Positions 23,238 through 31,183 of a stretch of 64,000 bases of DNA are shown piece by piece. Below the pieces are notes generated by a model that was not told the DNA's origin, searched no databases, and saw nothing but the letters and a program-made list of their open reading frames with translations. Within the stretch, counting starts at the first letter, position 1, and the number at the start of each line of letters is the position of its first letter. Source of the stretch: VAZQ01 sp034669045 (GTDB lineage: Bacteria > Pseudomonadota > Alphaproteobacteria > Rhizobiales > Xanthobacteraceae); assembly GCA_034669045.1 (NCBI GenBank), contig JAXDOD010000086.1, positions 1-64,000 on the forward strand. Direction: 5' to 3'. The translations under genes were made by a program, and so were the position numbers.

Positions 23238-24248
23238 GTGAATCGCACCTTGGCGAGCCCCAGGGCCTTCATGACGGATTCCCCCCCATCAGGCTCGCCG
23301 GGCGATCCATGGATGGAGGCGATGCGAGCGGGCGACTTCGCGAGCGCCTGGACCATCAGTGATGCCTGTCTCAGAGCGCGCCTCGCTCGCGGCGACCCGC
23401 CACACACCGGGCCGCGCCACCTTCAGAGCATCTGGAACGGCGAACCGCTCGCTGGCAAGCGCGTGCTCGTGCGCTGTTATCACGGCTTGGGAGACACCAT
23501 TCAGTTCATCCGCTTTGCGGCGCCCCTGCGACGGCTTGCCGACGCAGTCATCGTATGGGTGCAGCAGCCGCTAATGCGGCTTGTGCGGACTGCGCGCGGA
23601 GTAGATCACGTCATACCGCTCCATGACGGCACCCCCGACGTCGCCTTCGATGCCAACATCGAGTGCATGGAGCTGGCCCATGCCTTGCGCGTGCACGAGC
23701 ACACGGTGGCCTGCGCGGTGCCCTATCTCTTTCCCGATCTGGGCAAAGACCGGCTGCCGAGGTCCGGAAATAAATTTTCTGTCGGGTTGGTGTGGCGCGC
23801 GGGTCAGTGGGATGACAGCCGCTCGATCCCGGCCCGGCTCTTGTCACCGATTGCAGAAGTGTCGGGTACGCGACTCTTCTCGTTGCAGATCGGGCCCGCG
23901 GCGGCAGAGGCAGCACGCATCCCTGCGCAGGACCTAAGTTCGCAGGATATCGAGGAGCTCGCGGCAACCCTGTGTCATCTTGATCTTCTGGTGTCGGTGG
24001 ACACGTGTGCAGCCCACCTCGCAGGAGCGCTCGGTGTGCCGGTGTGGCTCCTGCTTCCAACGCCGTGCGATTGGCGATGGATGAAGCACCGTACCGACTG
24101 CGTCTGGTACCCGACCATGCGGCTCTTCAGGCAATCGCGCCCGGGCGACTGGCAGCCGGTCGTTGAAGACGTTGCAGCGTCGCTGCGAGAGCTTGCCGAC
24201 ACCCGCGCGTCGCAAGACAAACTTTCTGGAACAAACGTTTGCATCTGA
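23238..24248 (+). CDS. Glycosyltransferase family 9-like protein
   Basis: 336 residues. RVLVRCYHGLGDTIQFIRFAAPL is the nucleotide-sugar-loop motif seen in the C-terminal domain of TPR-linked and ADP-heptose-type glycosyltransferases, and DLLVSVDTCAAHLAGALGVPVWLLLP with CDWRW completes the C-terminal half. There are no TPR repeats and no membrane segment, so it should be cytoplasmic. It opens the 18-kb glycan operon; the inositol-phosphate synthase gene follows 178 nt later. Its stop TGA is followed by an in-frame open stretch rich in Glu and Asp codons (see next entry). Confidence 0.82.
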   Translation: MNRTLASPRAFMTDSPPSGSPGDPWMEAMRAGDFASAWTISDACLRARLARGDPPHTGPRHLQSIWNGEPLAGKRVLVRCYHGLGDTIQFIRFAAPLRRLADAVIVWVQQPLMRLVRTARGVDHVIPLHDGTPDVAFDANIECMELAHALRVHEHTVACAVPYLFPDLGKDRLPRSGNKFSVGLVWRAGQWDDSRSIPARLLSPIAEVSGTRLFSLQIGPAAAEAARIPAQDLSSQDIEELAATLCHLDLLVSVDTCAAHLAGALGVPVWLLLPTPCDWRWMKHRTDCVWYPTMRLFRQSRPGDWQPVVEDVAASLRELADTRASQDKLSGTNVCI

Positions 24249-24455
24249 CGTTCGGGTTACGAAGGTACTTACCTCGTTGAAGATGATGATGCTCAAGGTG
24301 ACGGCAGGGATGAAGAAGATGAAGAACAAGAACAAGAAGAAGATGAAGATGATGATGAGGCGGCTTGCCGGGGCCTCACGACTCGCGGCGCATCCGCGCC
24401 ATCGCCTTTCAGAACTGTGAACCCAGATGGATGCCGCCGTCCGCAGTCCAGGTAA
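24249..24455 (+). other. In-frame open extension after the glycosyltransferase stop, containing a purine-rich acidic tract
   Basis: The frame of the glycosyltransferase continues without a stop from the codon after TGA (24246-24248) to TAA at 24453. It would encode RSGYEGTYLVEDDD followed by a run of about 25 residues almost all Glu, Asp or Gln (24279-24359), then a basic tail. Codons there are GAA/GAT-rich, unlike the GC-rich neighbours. The DNA is a one-strand purine tract from 24278 to 24360. It might be a recently lost acidic C terminus, a readthrough extension, or chance low complexity. The last 29 nt overlap the next gene. Confidence 0.4.
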
Positions 24456-25521
24456 AGTCCGCATCGGAATCGTTGGCGTAGGCAACTGCGCCTCCTCTCT
24501 GGTTCAAGGCCTGTCCTATTACGGGAATGGGCACGCCAACGAGCCGATCCCCGGTTTGATGAATGCGGATCTCGGCGGCTACGGCGTGCGCGATGTCGAA
24601 GTTTCTGCGGCTTTCGACGTAAGTGACTGCAAGATCGGACGCGATGTCAGCGAGGCGATCTACGCATTCCCGAACAACACCTGCCGGTTTGCCGATGCGA
24701 AACCGACCGGCGTCGAAGTCCAGCGCGGTCCGACGCTCGACGGGCTCGGACGTTACTTGCGGGAGGATATTTGCGAGTCCGAGGAGCCGGAAGTGGACGT
24801 CGCCGCGGCACTGGCCGATTCCCGCACCGATGTCGTGGTCTCATACCTGCCGGTGGGCTCGCAGCTCGCAACCGAATGGTATGCCGAACGCGCGCTGGAA
24901 GCCGGCTGCGCGTTCGTGAACTGCATCCCGGTCTTCATCGCATCCCGTCCGGAATGGCGGCGGCGCTTCGAGCAGAAAGGCCTCCCGCTCATCGGCGATG
25001 ACATCAAGAGCCAGGTCGGCGCCACCATCGTGCATCGGGTCCTTGCCAATCTGTTCCGCGAACGCGGCGTCCGGCTCGACCGAACCTTTCAGCTCAATTT
25101 CGGCGGCAACTCCGACTTCAAGAACATGCTCGAACGCGAGCGGCTGGTTTCCAAGAAGATATCGAAGACGCAGTCCGTCAACAGCCAGTTCGACGTGCCG
25201 CTGTCGCCGGAGAATATCCACGTGGGACCGAGCGACCACGTTCCCTGGCTCACCGATCGCAAATGGGCCTATATCCGCATGGAGGGCACGACTTTCGGCG
25301 GCGTCCCGCTGAACGCGGAGCTGAAGCTTGAAGTCTGGGATTCACCCAATTCAGCCGGGGTGGTGATCGATGCCGTGCGCTGCGCCAAGCTTGCGATGGA
25401 CCGCGGCATCGGCGGGGCACTGATCGGGCCTTCCAGCTATTTCATGAAATCGCCGCCGCAGCAATTCACCGATGGAGAGGCGCGCGCGCGCACCATCGAG
25501 TTCATCAATGACGGCAGTTGA
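24427..25521 (+). CDS. Inositol-3-phosphate synthase (myo-inositol-1-phosphate synthase)
   Basis: 364 residues, the short actinobacterial/archaeal type. The NAD site is VRIGIVGVGNCASSLVQG (about 11-28). NTCRFADAKPTGVEVQRGPTLDG, GDDIKSQVGATI, LNFGGNSDFKNM and ERLVSKKISKTQSV contain the conserved active-site Lys and Asn. It isomerises glucose-6-phosphate to inositol-1-phosphate in the cytoplasm. The histidine-phosphatase gene starts inside its 3' end (14-nt overlap). The presence of this enzyme argues that the glycan made by the operon contains or is built on inositol. No clear ribosome-binding site precedes the ATG. Confidence 0.93.
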   Translation: MDAAVRSPGKVRIGIVGVGNCASSLVQGLSYYGNGHANEPIPGLMNADLGGYGVRDVEVSAAFDVSDCKIGRDVSEAIYAFPNNTCRFADAKPTGVEVQRGPTLDGLGRYLREDICESEEPEVDVAAALADSRTDVVVSYLPVGSQLATEWYAERALEAGCAFVNCIPVFIASRPEWRRRFEQKGLPLIGDDIKSQVGATIVHRVLANLFRERGVRLDRTFQLNFGGNSDFKNMLERERLVSKKISKTQSVNSQFDVPLSPENIHVGPSDHVPWLTDRKWAYIRMEGTTFGGVPLNAELKLEVWDSPNSAGVVIDAVRCAKLAMDRGIGGALIGPSSYFMKSPPQQFTDGEARARTIEFINDGS

Positions 25522-26149
25522 AACCGGAAGCTGGTCCGTGACCACCACCATTCATTTCGTGCGGCACGCGGTTCATGACCTGGTCGATCGCGTTTTGGTT
25601 GGACGCGACGCTAACGTTGGCCTGAGCGGCGCGGGTATTCGACAGGCGCAGGCTCTCGGCACTCATTTTGCGGCGCGCAGCATTGCAAGGGTGCAGTCCA
25701 GTCCGCAGCTGCGCGCACGTCAAACGGCGCAACCGACCGCCGACCTGCACAGCCTGCCGCTCGAGGTCGTGCCGGAGGTCGATGAGCTTGACATGGGCGC
25801 GTGGACCGGCCGCTCGTTCCAAGAACTGGAGCGCGACCCGCAATGGCAGCTCTGGAACTCGCAGCGGAACGAGGCCCGGCCGCCGCATGGCGAAACCATG
25901 CGCGAGCTGCAACGGCGCGTCCTTCGTCACCTGCATCATGTCGGCGACGCGTATCGCGGCAAAGAGGTCGTCATCGTCAGTCATGCCGAGCCGATACGCG
26001 CGGCCGTCCTGCATTTTCTTGCGCTGTCGCCTGATGACTTCCTTGGCGTGCAGATCGCACCGGCGTCGGTGACCACGATCGTGTTGCGCGAGAGAAGCGG
26101 GCAAGTCGTCCGCAACAACGACTGTATCGAGGATTTCGTCGCGGCATGA
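25508..26149 (+). CDS. Histidine phosphatase family protein
   Basis: 213 residues from MTAVETGSWS. The catalytic motif is HFVRHAVHD (RHA instead of the commoner RHG), the second phosphate-binding Arg is in SSPQLRARQTA, the acid is in VDELDMGAWTGRSF, and the second His is in SHAEPIRA. It is a cytoplasmic phosphomonoesterase of the phosphoglycerate-mutase/CobC type. Located directly after inositol-phosphate synthase (14-nt overlap), it could dephosphorylate inositol-1-phosphate or another sugar phosphate of the pathway; that substrate is inferred. Its stop overlaps the next ATG (ATGA). Confidence 0.88.
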   Translation: MTAVETGSWSVTTTIHFVRHAVHDLVDRVLVGRDANVGLSGAGIRQAQALGTHFAARSIARVQSSPQLRARQTAQPTADLHSLPLEVVPEVDELDMGAWTGRSFQELERDPQWQLWNSQRNEARPPHGETMRELQRRVLRHLHHVGDAYRGKEVVIVSHAEPIRAAVLHFLALSPDDFLGVQIAPASVTTIVLRERSGQVVRNNDCIEDFVAA

Positions 26150-27255
26150 AGATCGTCGTCTTCGGATTAACGATCAGTTCGTCGTGGGGCAATGGTCATG
26201 CCACCCTCTGGCGCGGGTTGAGCAAGGCGCTGGCGCGGCAACGGCACGACTTCGTGTTCTTCGAGCGGGACGTGCCCTACTACGCCGGCGCGCGCGACAT
26301 GCACAGCCTGCCAGGCGGCACGTTGGTGCTCTACCCGGATTGGGAAAGCGTCCTGCCGCGGGCGCGCCTGGAATGCCAGGAAGCCGACGCGGTGATCGTC
26401 ACCTCGTACTGTGCCGATGCCATCGCGGCGGCGGACCAGATCGGATCGCGCACAAATGCGTTGCGCGTGTTCTATGACCTCGATACGCCCATTACGCTTG
26501 CGCAGCTCGCGAACGGGGACCAGGTGCCCTATGTCGGACCGCGCGGCCTCGCGGATTTCGATCTGGTCTTGAGCTACACCGGCGGCGCCGCCTTGACGGA
26601 GCTTCGCACGCGTCTCGGCGCCCGAACCGTGGCGCCGCTCTATGGCCATGTCGACCCGGACGTGCATCGCCCGGTCGCTCCGCTCGCTCACTACAGGTCC
26701 GGTCTCTCCTACCTCGGGACATATTCCGCCGACCGGCAGGCCGCGCTCCAGGCTTATTTCATCAATCCCTCGCGCCGCCGCCCGCAGCAGCGGTTCCTCA
26801 TCGGCGGGGCGCAATATCCGCAGCAGTTTCCGTGGTCCTCGAACATCTATTTCGTCCGTCACCTGCCGCCCAGCGAGCACCCGGCCTTTTACTCGTCCTC
26901 TCGCCTCACGCTCAACGTGACGCGCGCGCCCATGGCGTGCATGGGGTTTTGTCCCTCCGGCCGCCTGTTCGAGGCGGCGGCCTGCGGCGTTCCGGTCTTA
27001 AGCGACAGTTGGCAGGGGCTCGACAAATTCTACGCTCCCGGCAGCGAAATCATTGTTGCCGACAGCGAGGACAGCGCGGTCGCGGCGCTCGATCTGAGCG
27101 ACGGCGAACTCGTGCGCATTGCTCGCGCGGCGCGCGAGCGCACGCTTGCCGAACACACATCAGAGCAGAGAGCGGTCGATCTCATCGCCGCGCTGGAGGC
27201 GGCACGGTCCCGATCTGAACCCCAAACTGGACAACGAGTGCCTGTGGAGGCGTGA
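26146..27255 (+). CDS. CgeB-like glycosyltransferase, paralogue 1
   Basis: 369 residues. Starts MKIVVFGLTISSSWGNGHATLWRGL, has a GT-B-like C-terminal half with SYLGTYSADRQ, ERFL-type strand, HLPPSEHPAFYSSSRLTLNVTRAPM and FCPSGRLFEAAACGVPVLSD. These match the CgeB/spore-protein glycosyltransferase family. It is a close paralogue of the gene at 38045-39172 (same N-terminal and FYSS/FYGR...LTLNVTRA strings). It should transfer a sugar from a nucleotide donor in the cytoplasm. Joined to its upstream neighbour by ATGA. Confidence 0.85.
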   Translation: MKIVVFGLTISSSWGNGHATLWRGLSKALARQRHDFVFFERDVPYYAGARDMHSLPGGTLVLYPDWESVLPRARLECQEADAVIVTSYCADAIAAADQIGSRTNALRVFYDLDTPITLAQLANGDQVPYVGPRGLADFDLVLSYTGGAALTELRTRLGARTVAPLYGHVDPDVHRPVAPLAHYRSGLSYLGTYSADRQAALQAYFINPSRRRPQQRFLIGGAQYPQQFPWSSNIYFVRHLPPSEHPAFYSSSRLTLNVTRAPMACMGFCPSGRLFEAAACGVPVLSDSWQGLDKFYAPGSEIIVADSEDSAVAALDLSDGELVRIARAARERTLAEHTSEQRAVDLIAALEAARSRSEPQTGQRVPVEA

Positions 27256-27256
27256 C

Positions 27257-28075
27257 ATGTGGGGAATCATTCCCGCGGCTGGCCGCGGCAGTCGCATCCA
27301 ACCATTGGCCTTTTCCAAGGAGCTCCTGCCCGTCGGCAGCCGTGTCGACAATGGCATCGAGCGGCCCTGCGCGGTGAGCGAATATCTGCTCGAGCGCCTG
27401 ATCCTGGGCGGCGCCGACAAGATTTGCTTCATCATCTCGCCCGGCAAGTCGGACATTCTCGAATATTTCGGCGATTCCTACGGCGGCGCAGACATCGCCT
27501 ATGTGGTGCAACCGAACGCTTCCGGTCTGTGCGACGCGATTTTCCGTGCGAACTGCGTCGTCGCTCCGAACGAGCCCATCGTGATCGGGCTGCCCGACAC
27601 GGTCTGGTTTCCGAAAGGCGCCCTCGCCGAGCTCCCCGACGACGTCCTCTCCTTCCTCTTGTTTCCGGTCGAGCGGCCGGAATTCTTCGACGCGGTTGCG
27701 TTAGGGCCCGACGACCGAGTGCTTGAAATCCAGGTCAAGCAGCAGAACGCGTCCTCGCACTGGATCTGGGGCGCGTTCAAAATGCCGGGCAACGTGTTCT
27801 GCACATTGCGCGAGCTCTGGCTCGCGCGCCACCGCGCCGACGAATATGTCGGCACGCTCGTCAATGCGTATCTCGCCGGGGGCGGCCGCGCGATCGGCAT
27901 CAAGGCCGGAGAGGCCTATGTCGACATCGGCACGCTCAACGGCTATCGCACGGCGATCGCCTTGCTGTCGGAGATGACGCGCGGCCCGGCGTGCGATTCC
28001 GCCGCACTGACGATCGGCTGGCCGGCTGGTCATCCGCCGCCCATCCTTGCTGGCGAGCGAGGAGTCCGGTCATGA
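27257..28075 (+). CDS. Sugar-phosphate nucleotidyltransferase
   Basis: 272 residues from MWGIIPAAGRGSRIQPLAFSKELLPV, the canonical G-x-G-x-R-x(2)-PL...K-E-L-L-P signature of glucose-1-phosphate thymidylyl/uridylyltransferases. QPNASGLCDAIFRA, IGLPDTVWFP and AYVDIGTLNGYRTA supply the sugar and metal sites. It should make an NDP-sugar from a sugar-1-phosphate and NTP. It starts two bases after the previous stop and overlaps the next ATG. The donor and base are not readable; with the DeoB-like mutase nearby a pentose-1-phosphate substrate is conceivable. Confidence 0.88.
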   Translation: MWGIIPAAGRGSRIQPLAFSKELLPVGSRVDNGIERPCAVSEYLLERLILGGADKICFIISPGKSDILEYFGDSYGGADIAYVVQPNASGLCDAIFRANCVVAPNEPIVIGLPDTVWFPKGALAELPDDVLSFLLFPVERPEFFDAVALGPDDRVLEIQVKQQNASSHWIWGAFKMPGNVFCTLRELWLARHRADEYVGTLVNAYLAGGGRAIGIKAGEAYVDIGTLNGYRTAIALLSEMTRGPACDSAALTIGWPAGHPPPILAGERGVRS

Positions 28076-28839
28076 GCACCTCCGATCTGACGCGCGCGGA
28101 AATCAGGAAAAGGGTCGAGGCATTGGGCCCCTGGTTTCACAACCTCGATCTCAACGGCGTCAGCACGGCGCCGTCACATTTCCTGGGCGACTATCCCAAC
28201 ATCAAATGGCGGCGTTTCGCCGATGCTCTCGCGCAAGACTTGACCGGCAAGTCGGTGCTCGACATCGGCTGCAATGCCGGCTTCTACTCGATGGAGATGA
28301 AACGGCGCGGCGCCATGCGGGTGCTTGGCCTCGATTCCGACGAGGAATATCTCGCACAAGCCCGCTTCGCCGCCGAGGTCAGCGGGTTCGACATCGAGTT
28401 TCGCCGCATGTCGGTTTACGACATCGGTGCGTTGGGCGAGAAATTCGACGTCGTGCTGTTCCTCGGCGTTCTCTACCACCTGCGCCACCCGCTGCTTGCG
28501 CTCGATCTCATCTACGAGCACGCCGCAAACGACGTGATGGTGTTCCAGTCCCTGCAGCGCGGCAGCACCGCCTTGCCCCGGCTGGAAAATGACTACGATT
28601 TCTGGACGACGCACCATTTTGACGATCCGAGCTATCCCAAGCTGCATTTCGTCGAGCACAAATATGCCGAGGACTGGACCAACTGGTGGATTCCAAACCG
28701 CGCCTGCGTTGAGGCGATGCTGCGGAGCGCGGGCTTTGAAATCACCGCCCATCCGGAAAGCGAGATTTATTTCTGCCGGCGCGGCGAGCGGCCCTACGAG
28801 ACCGGCGCCGTCTATCCGGAGCGGGGGCCGCGCTCATGA
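28072..28839 (+). CDS. SAM-dependent methyltransferase (CmoB/TIGR04290-like)
   Basis: 255 residues. WFHNLDLNGVSTAPSHF and the class I motif I SVLDIGCNAGFYSMEMKRRGA, then LGLDSDEEYLAQARFA, LFLGVLYHLRHPL, and a C-terminal FVEHKYAEDWTNWWIPNRACVEAMLRSAGF are characteristic of the CmoB-like branch. From memory the non-tRNA members of this type occur in glycan-type gene neighbourhoods together with a B12/radical SAM protein, as here. It probably O- or C-methylates a sugar or lipid intermediate. ATGA overlaps join it to both neighbours. Confidence 0.85.
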   Translation: MSTSDLTRAEIRKRVEALGPWFHNLDLNGVSTAPSHFLGDYPNIKWRRFADALAQDLTGKSVLDIGCNAGFYSMEMKRRGAMRVLGLDSDEEYLAQARFAAEVSGFDIEFRRMSVYDIGALGEKFDVVLFLGVLYHLRHPLLALDLIYEHAANDVMVFQSLQRGSTALPRLENDYDFWTTHHFDDPSYPKLHFVEHKYAEDWTNWWIPNRACVEAMLRSAGFEITAHPESEIYFCRRGERPYETGAVYPERGPRS

Positions 28840-29780
28840 TCGAAGCCGCCATGATCTGGAACGAGCCCAACAACAAGTCGCATTGGGACCCGCAGCTCGA
28901 CCCCGACTGGGCGAAGTTCGCCGAGTTCGCGATCCTTGCCGGAAAAGCCATCCGGTCGGCGAATGCCAATGTCACGCGCGTCCTCGGCGGTATTTCGCCC
29001 ATCGATCCGTTGTTCATCACGGGCCTGGCGGCGCGCGGGGTGCTCGATCACGTCGATGCCGTGGCCGTACACGGTTTCCCGCTCGACTGGAATCTTTGGA
29101 AGATCGACGATTGGCCGGCCAAACTGGACGAAATCCGCGCCGTCACGCCCCTGCCGGTCTGGGTGACCGAGGTGGGCGTCTCGTCGTTCGGCGCCGAGGA
29201 GGTGCAGGCTTGGGGCGTGACGCGAACCGCCGAACTTCTGGCCGGTCTCACCCCGCGCCTGCACTGGTACAGCCTCTACGATCTGCCGCAGGCTTGGCCG
29301 GCGACCACGCGCCACAAGGAAGCGGAGGGGTCATCGTACTACCGTCACTTCCACATGGGGCTGTTGCGCGAAGACGGGTCGCCCAAGCTCGCGCTCGATC
29401 AATTCGCCACGCAGGCTCCGGTCCTTGGTCTCTGCCAGTGGTTCCATTTCGAGGATCACCGGCTGGGGGACGCGGTGTCCTGGATGAAGCGGCTGGGCGT
29501 GCGCCACCTGCGCACAGGCCTGTCGTGGGCCGACAGTTTCCGGCCCAACGCCCTGGACTGGTTCGACCGGCAGATGGACGCTCTCGGCGACTTCGACGTG
29601 ACGGTGACCTTCTGTTTCACTCCGGAACACCGCGGCCTGGCGCCTCACCACACCAGCCCGCCGCTCGTCAGCGAGGAGTTCGCCGACTTCTGCGCCGGCA
29701 TGATCGAGCGTTATTCCCATCACGTCCGCGCCCCGAACCATGCCGCGGCACCCGCAGTCGAAGCTCGAATCATGGCCTGA
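28836..29780 (+). CDS. Glycoside hydrolase clan A-like protein with apparently permuted domain order
   Basis: 314 residues. The protein begins with the acid/base strand (MIEAAMIWNEPNNKSHWDP, Glu10), then AVHGFPLD and the nucleophile strand VWVTEVGVSSFG (Glu112), as in GH39-like xylosidases. The last 110 residues, with MKRLGVRHLRTGLSWA, FDVTVTFCFTPEHRG and EFADFCAGMIERY, look like the first three beta/alpha units that normally precede WNEPN. The barrel therefore seems circularly permuted. No signal peptide, so it is cytoplasmic. It may trim or transfer a sugar in the pathway. ATGA overlap with the methyltransferase and 1-nt gap to the mutase gene. Confidence 0.75.
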   Translation: MIEAAMIWNEPNNKSHWDPQLDPDWAKFAEFAILAGKAIRSANANVTRVLGGISPIDPLFITGLAARGVLDHVDAVAVHGFPLDWNLWKIDDWPAKLDEIRAVTPLPVWVTEVGVSSFGAEEVQAWGVTRTAELLAGLTPRLHWYSLYDLPQAWPATTRHKEAEGSSYYRHFHMGLLREDGSPKLALDQFATQAPVLGLCQWFHFEDHRLGDAVSWMKRLGVRHLRTGLSWADSFRPNALDWFDRQMDALGDFDVTVTFCFTPEHRGLAPHHTSPPLVSEEFADFCAGMIERYSHHVRAPNHAAAPAVEARIMA

Positions 29781-29781
29781 C

Positions 29782-31002
29782 ATGCGCGCCCTCCTCCTGG
29801 TCCTCGATTCGGTCGGCATCGGCTCCGCGCCGGACGCCAAGGCCTATGGGGACGAGGGCGCGGACACGGTCGGCCATATCGCCGAACTTTGCGCAGACGG
29901 CAAAGCCGAAAGCGACACCCGCACCGGCCCGTTAGCCTTGCCCAACCTGGTGCATCTCGGCCTCGGGGAAGCCTGCCGGCTTGCGAGCGGCCGCGTACCG
30001 CCCGGCCTCGACAGCAGCGCAAAACCGGTCGCCTGTTTCGGCTGCGCGCGCGAAATCTCCAAGGGGAAGGACACGCCGTCCGGACATTGGGAACTCGCCG
30101 GCGTGCCGGTGTCGTTCGATTGGGGGTATTTCCCGCGCAGCCAACCGTGCTTTCCAAGCGACCTGATCGCAGAATTGTGCCGGCGCGCCGACCTGCCGGG
30201 CATTCTCGGCGATTGTCACGCCAGCGGAACGCAGATCATTGCCGACCTCGGCCGTGAACACATCGAGACGCTGCAGCCGATCTGCTATACATCGGCGGAC
30301 AGTGTGTTCCAGATCGCGGCGCACGAGGAGGCATTCGGCCTCGATCGCCTTGACCGTGTCTGCGAGATCGCCCGCCAATTGATCGATCCGCTGCGCATCG
30401 GCCGAGTGATCGCACGGCCGTTCGTCGGCACGTCTCCGGCCGATTTCAGGCGGACGGGAAACCGCCGCGACTATTCGGTTCCGCCGCCTTCACCGACGTT
30501 GCTGGACCTTGCCACCGCCGCCGGCCGCGACGTGGTGACGGTCGGCAAGATCGCCGACATCTTCGCTCATTCCGGGACGGGCCGCGTGTTCAAGGCGGAC
30601 GGCAACAACGCGCTTTTCGACCGCATGCTGGAAAGTTTCGGTACGCTAGCGGACGGCGGATTGCTGTTCGCCAACTTCATCGACTTCGACAGCCTCTATG
30701 GCCATCGTCGCGATGTACCCGGTTACGCCAAGGCATTGGAAGATTTCGACCGCCGGCTCCCCGAGCTCATCGGCCGGCTCGCGGACGACGACGTGCTGAT
30801 GATCACGGCGGATCATGGTTGCGATCCCACTTGGTACGGGACCGATCACACGCGCGAGCAGGTTCCCGTCGTGATCTGGTCGCCGGCCTGCCGACCAGGA
30901 TCGATAGGACAGCGCGAGACATTCGCCGATGTCGGCGCAACGATTGCGGCGCATCTCGATGTGCCCTCGCCCGGCGCAGGCACCGTGATCCCCATCGGCT
31001 AA
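29782..31002 (+). CDS. Phosphopentomutase (DeoB-like)
   Basis: 406 residues, the size of DeoB. The alkaline-phosphatase-superfamily metal and nucleophile sites are present: LLVLDSVGIGSAPDA near the N terminus, KGKDTPSGHWELAG with the phospho-acceptor Thr, NFIDFDSLYGHRRDV, and MITADHGCDPTWYGTDHTREQVPV. It interconverts (deoxy)ribose-1- and -5-phosphates and depends on two divalent metals. No nucleoside phosphorylase or other deo gene is nearby, and the gene is embedded between glycan genes, so a role in supplying a pentose-1-phosphate for the nucleotidyltransferase is possible. Family identity is firm. Confidence 0.9.
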   Translation: MRALLLVLDSVGIGSAPDAKAYGDEGADTVGHIAELCADGKAESDTRTGPLALPNLVHLGLGEACRLASGRVPPGLDSSAKPVACFGCAREISKGKDTPSGHWELAGVPVSFDWGYFPRSQPCFPSDLIAELCRRADLPGILGDCHASGTQIIADLGREHIETLQPICYTSADSVFQIAAHEEAFGLDRLDRVCEIARQLIDPLRIGRVIARPFVGTSPADFRRTGNRRDYSVPPPSPTLLDLATAAGRDVVTVGKIADIFAHSGTGRVFKADGNNALFDRMLESFGTLADGGLLFANFIDFDSLYGHRRDVPGYAKALEDFDRRLPELIGRLADDDVLMITADHGCDPTWYGTDHTREQVPVVIWSPACRPGSIGQRETFADVGATIAAHLDVPSPGAGTVIPIG

Positions 31003-31183
31003 AGAGATGATCGCGGCCTTCGCGTCTGGCCCTGATTGTGTTGGCTAGCCGACGTTTGCATCCGCGCCAGAACAAATAAGTTCGGTGCATGACTCAACTC
31101 TGCTTGCAGACCGAGGTACATACAAAAGGAACTAACCTTTTAGCGATGCGTTGCGCCCTTGATCTCCGGATGCAGGAGTTGTG

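Noticed and set aside
24163..24420. Basic Lys/Met-rich short gene over the purine tract
   Set aside because: The Met/Lys composition is produced by the GAA/GAT tract in another frame; it overlaps two better-supported genes.
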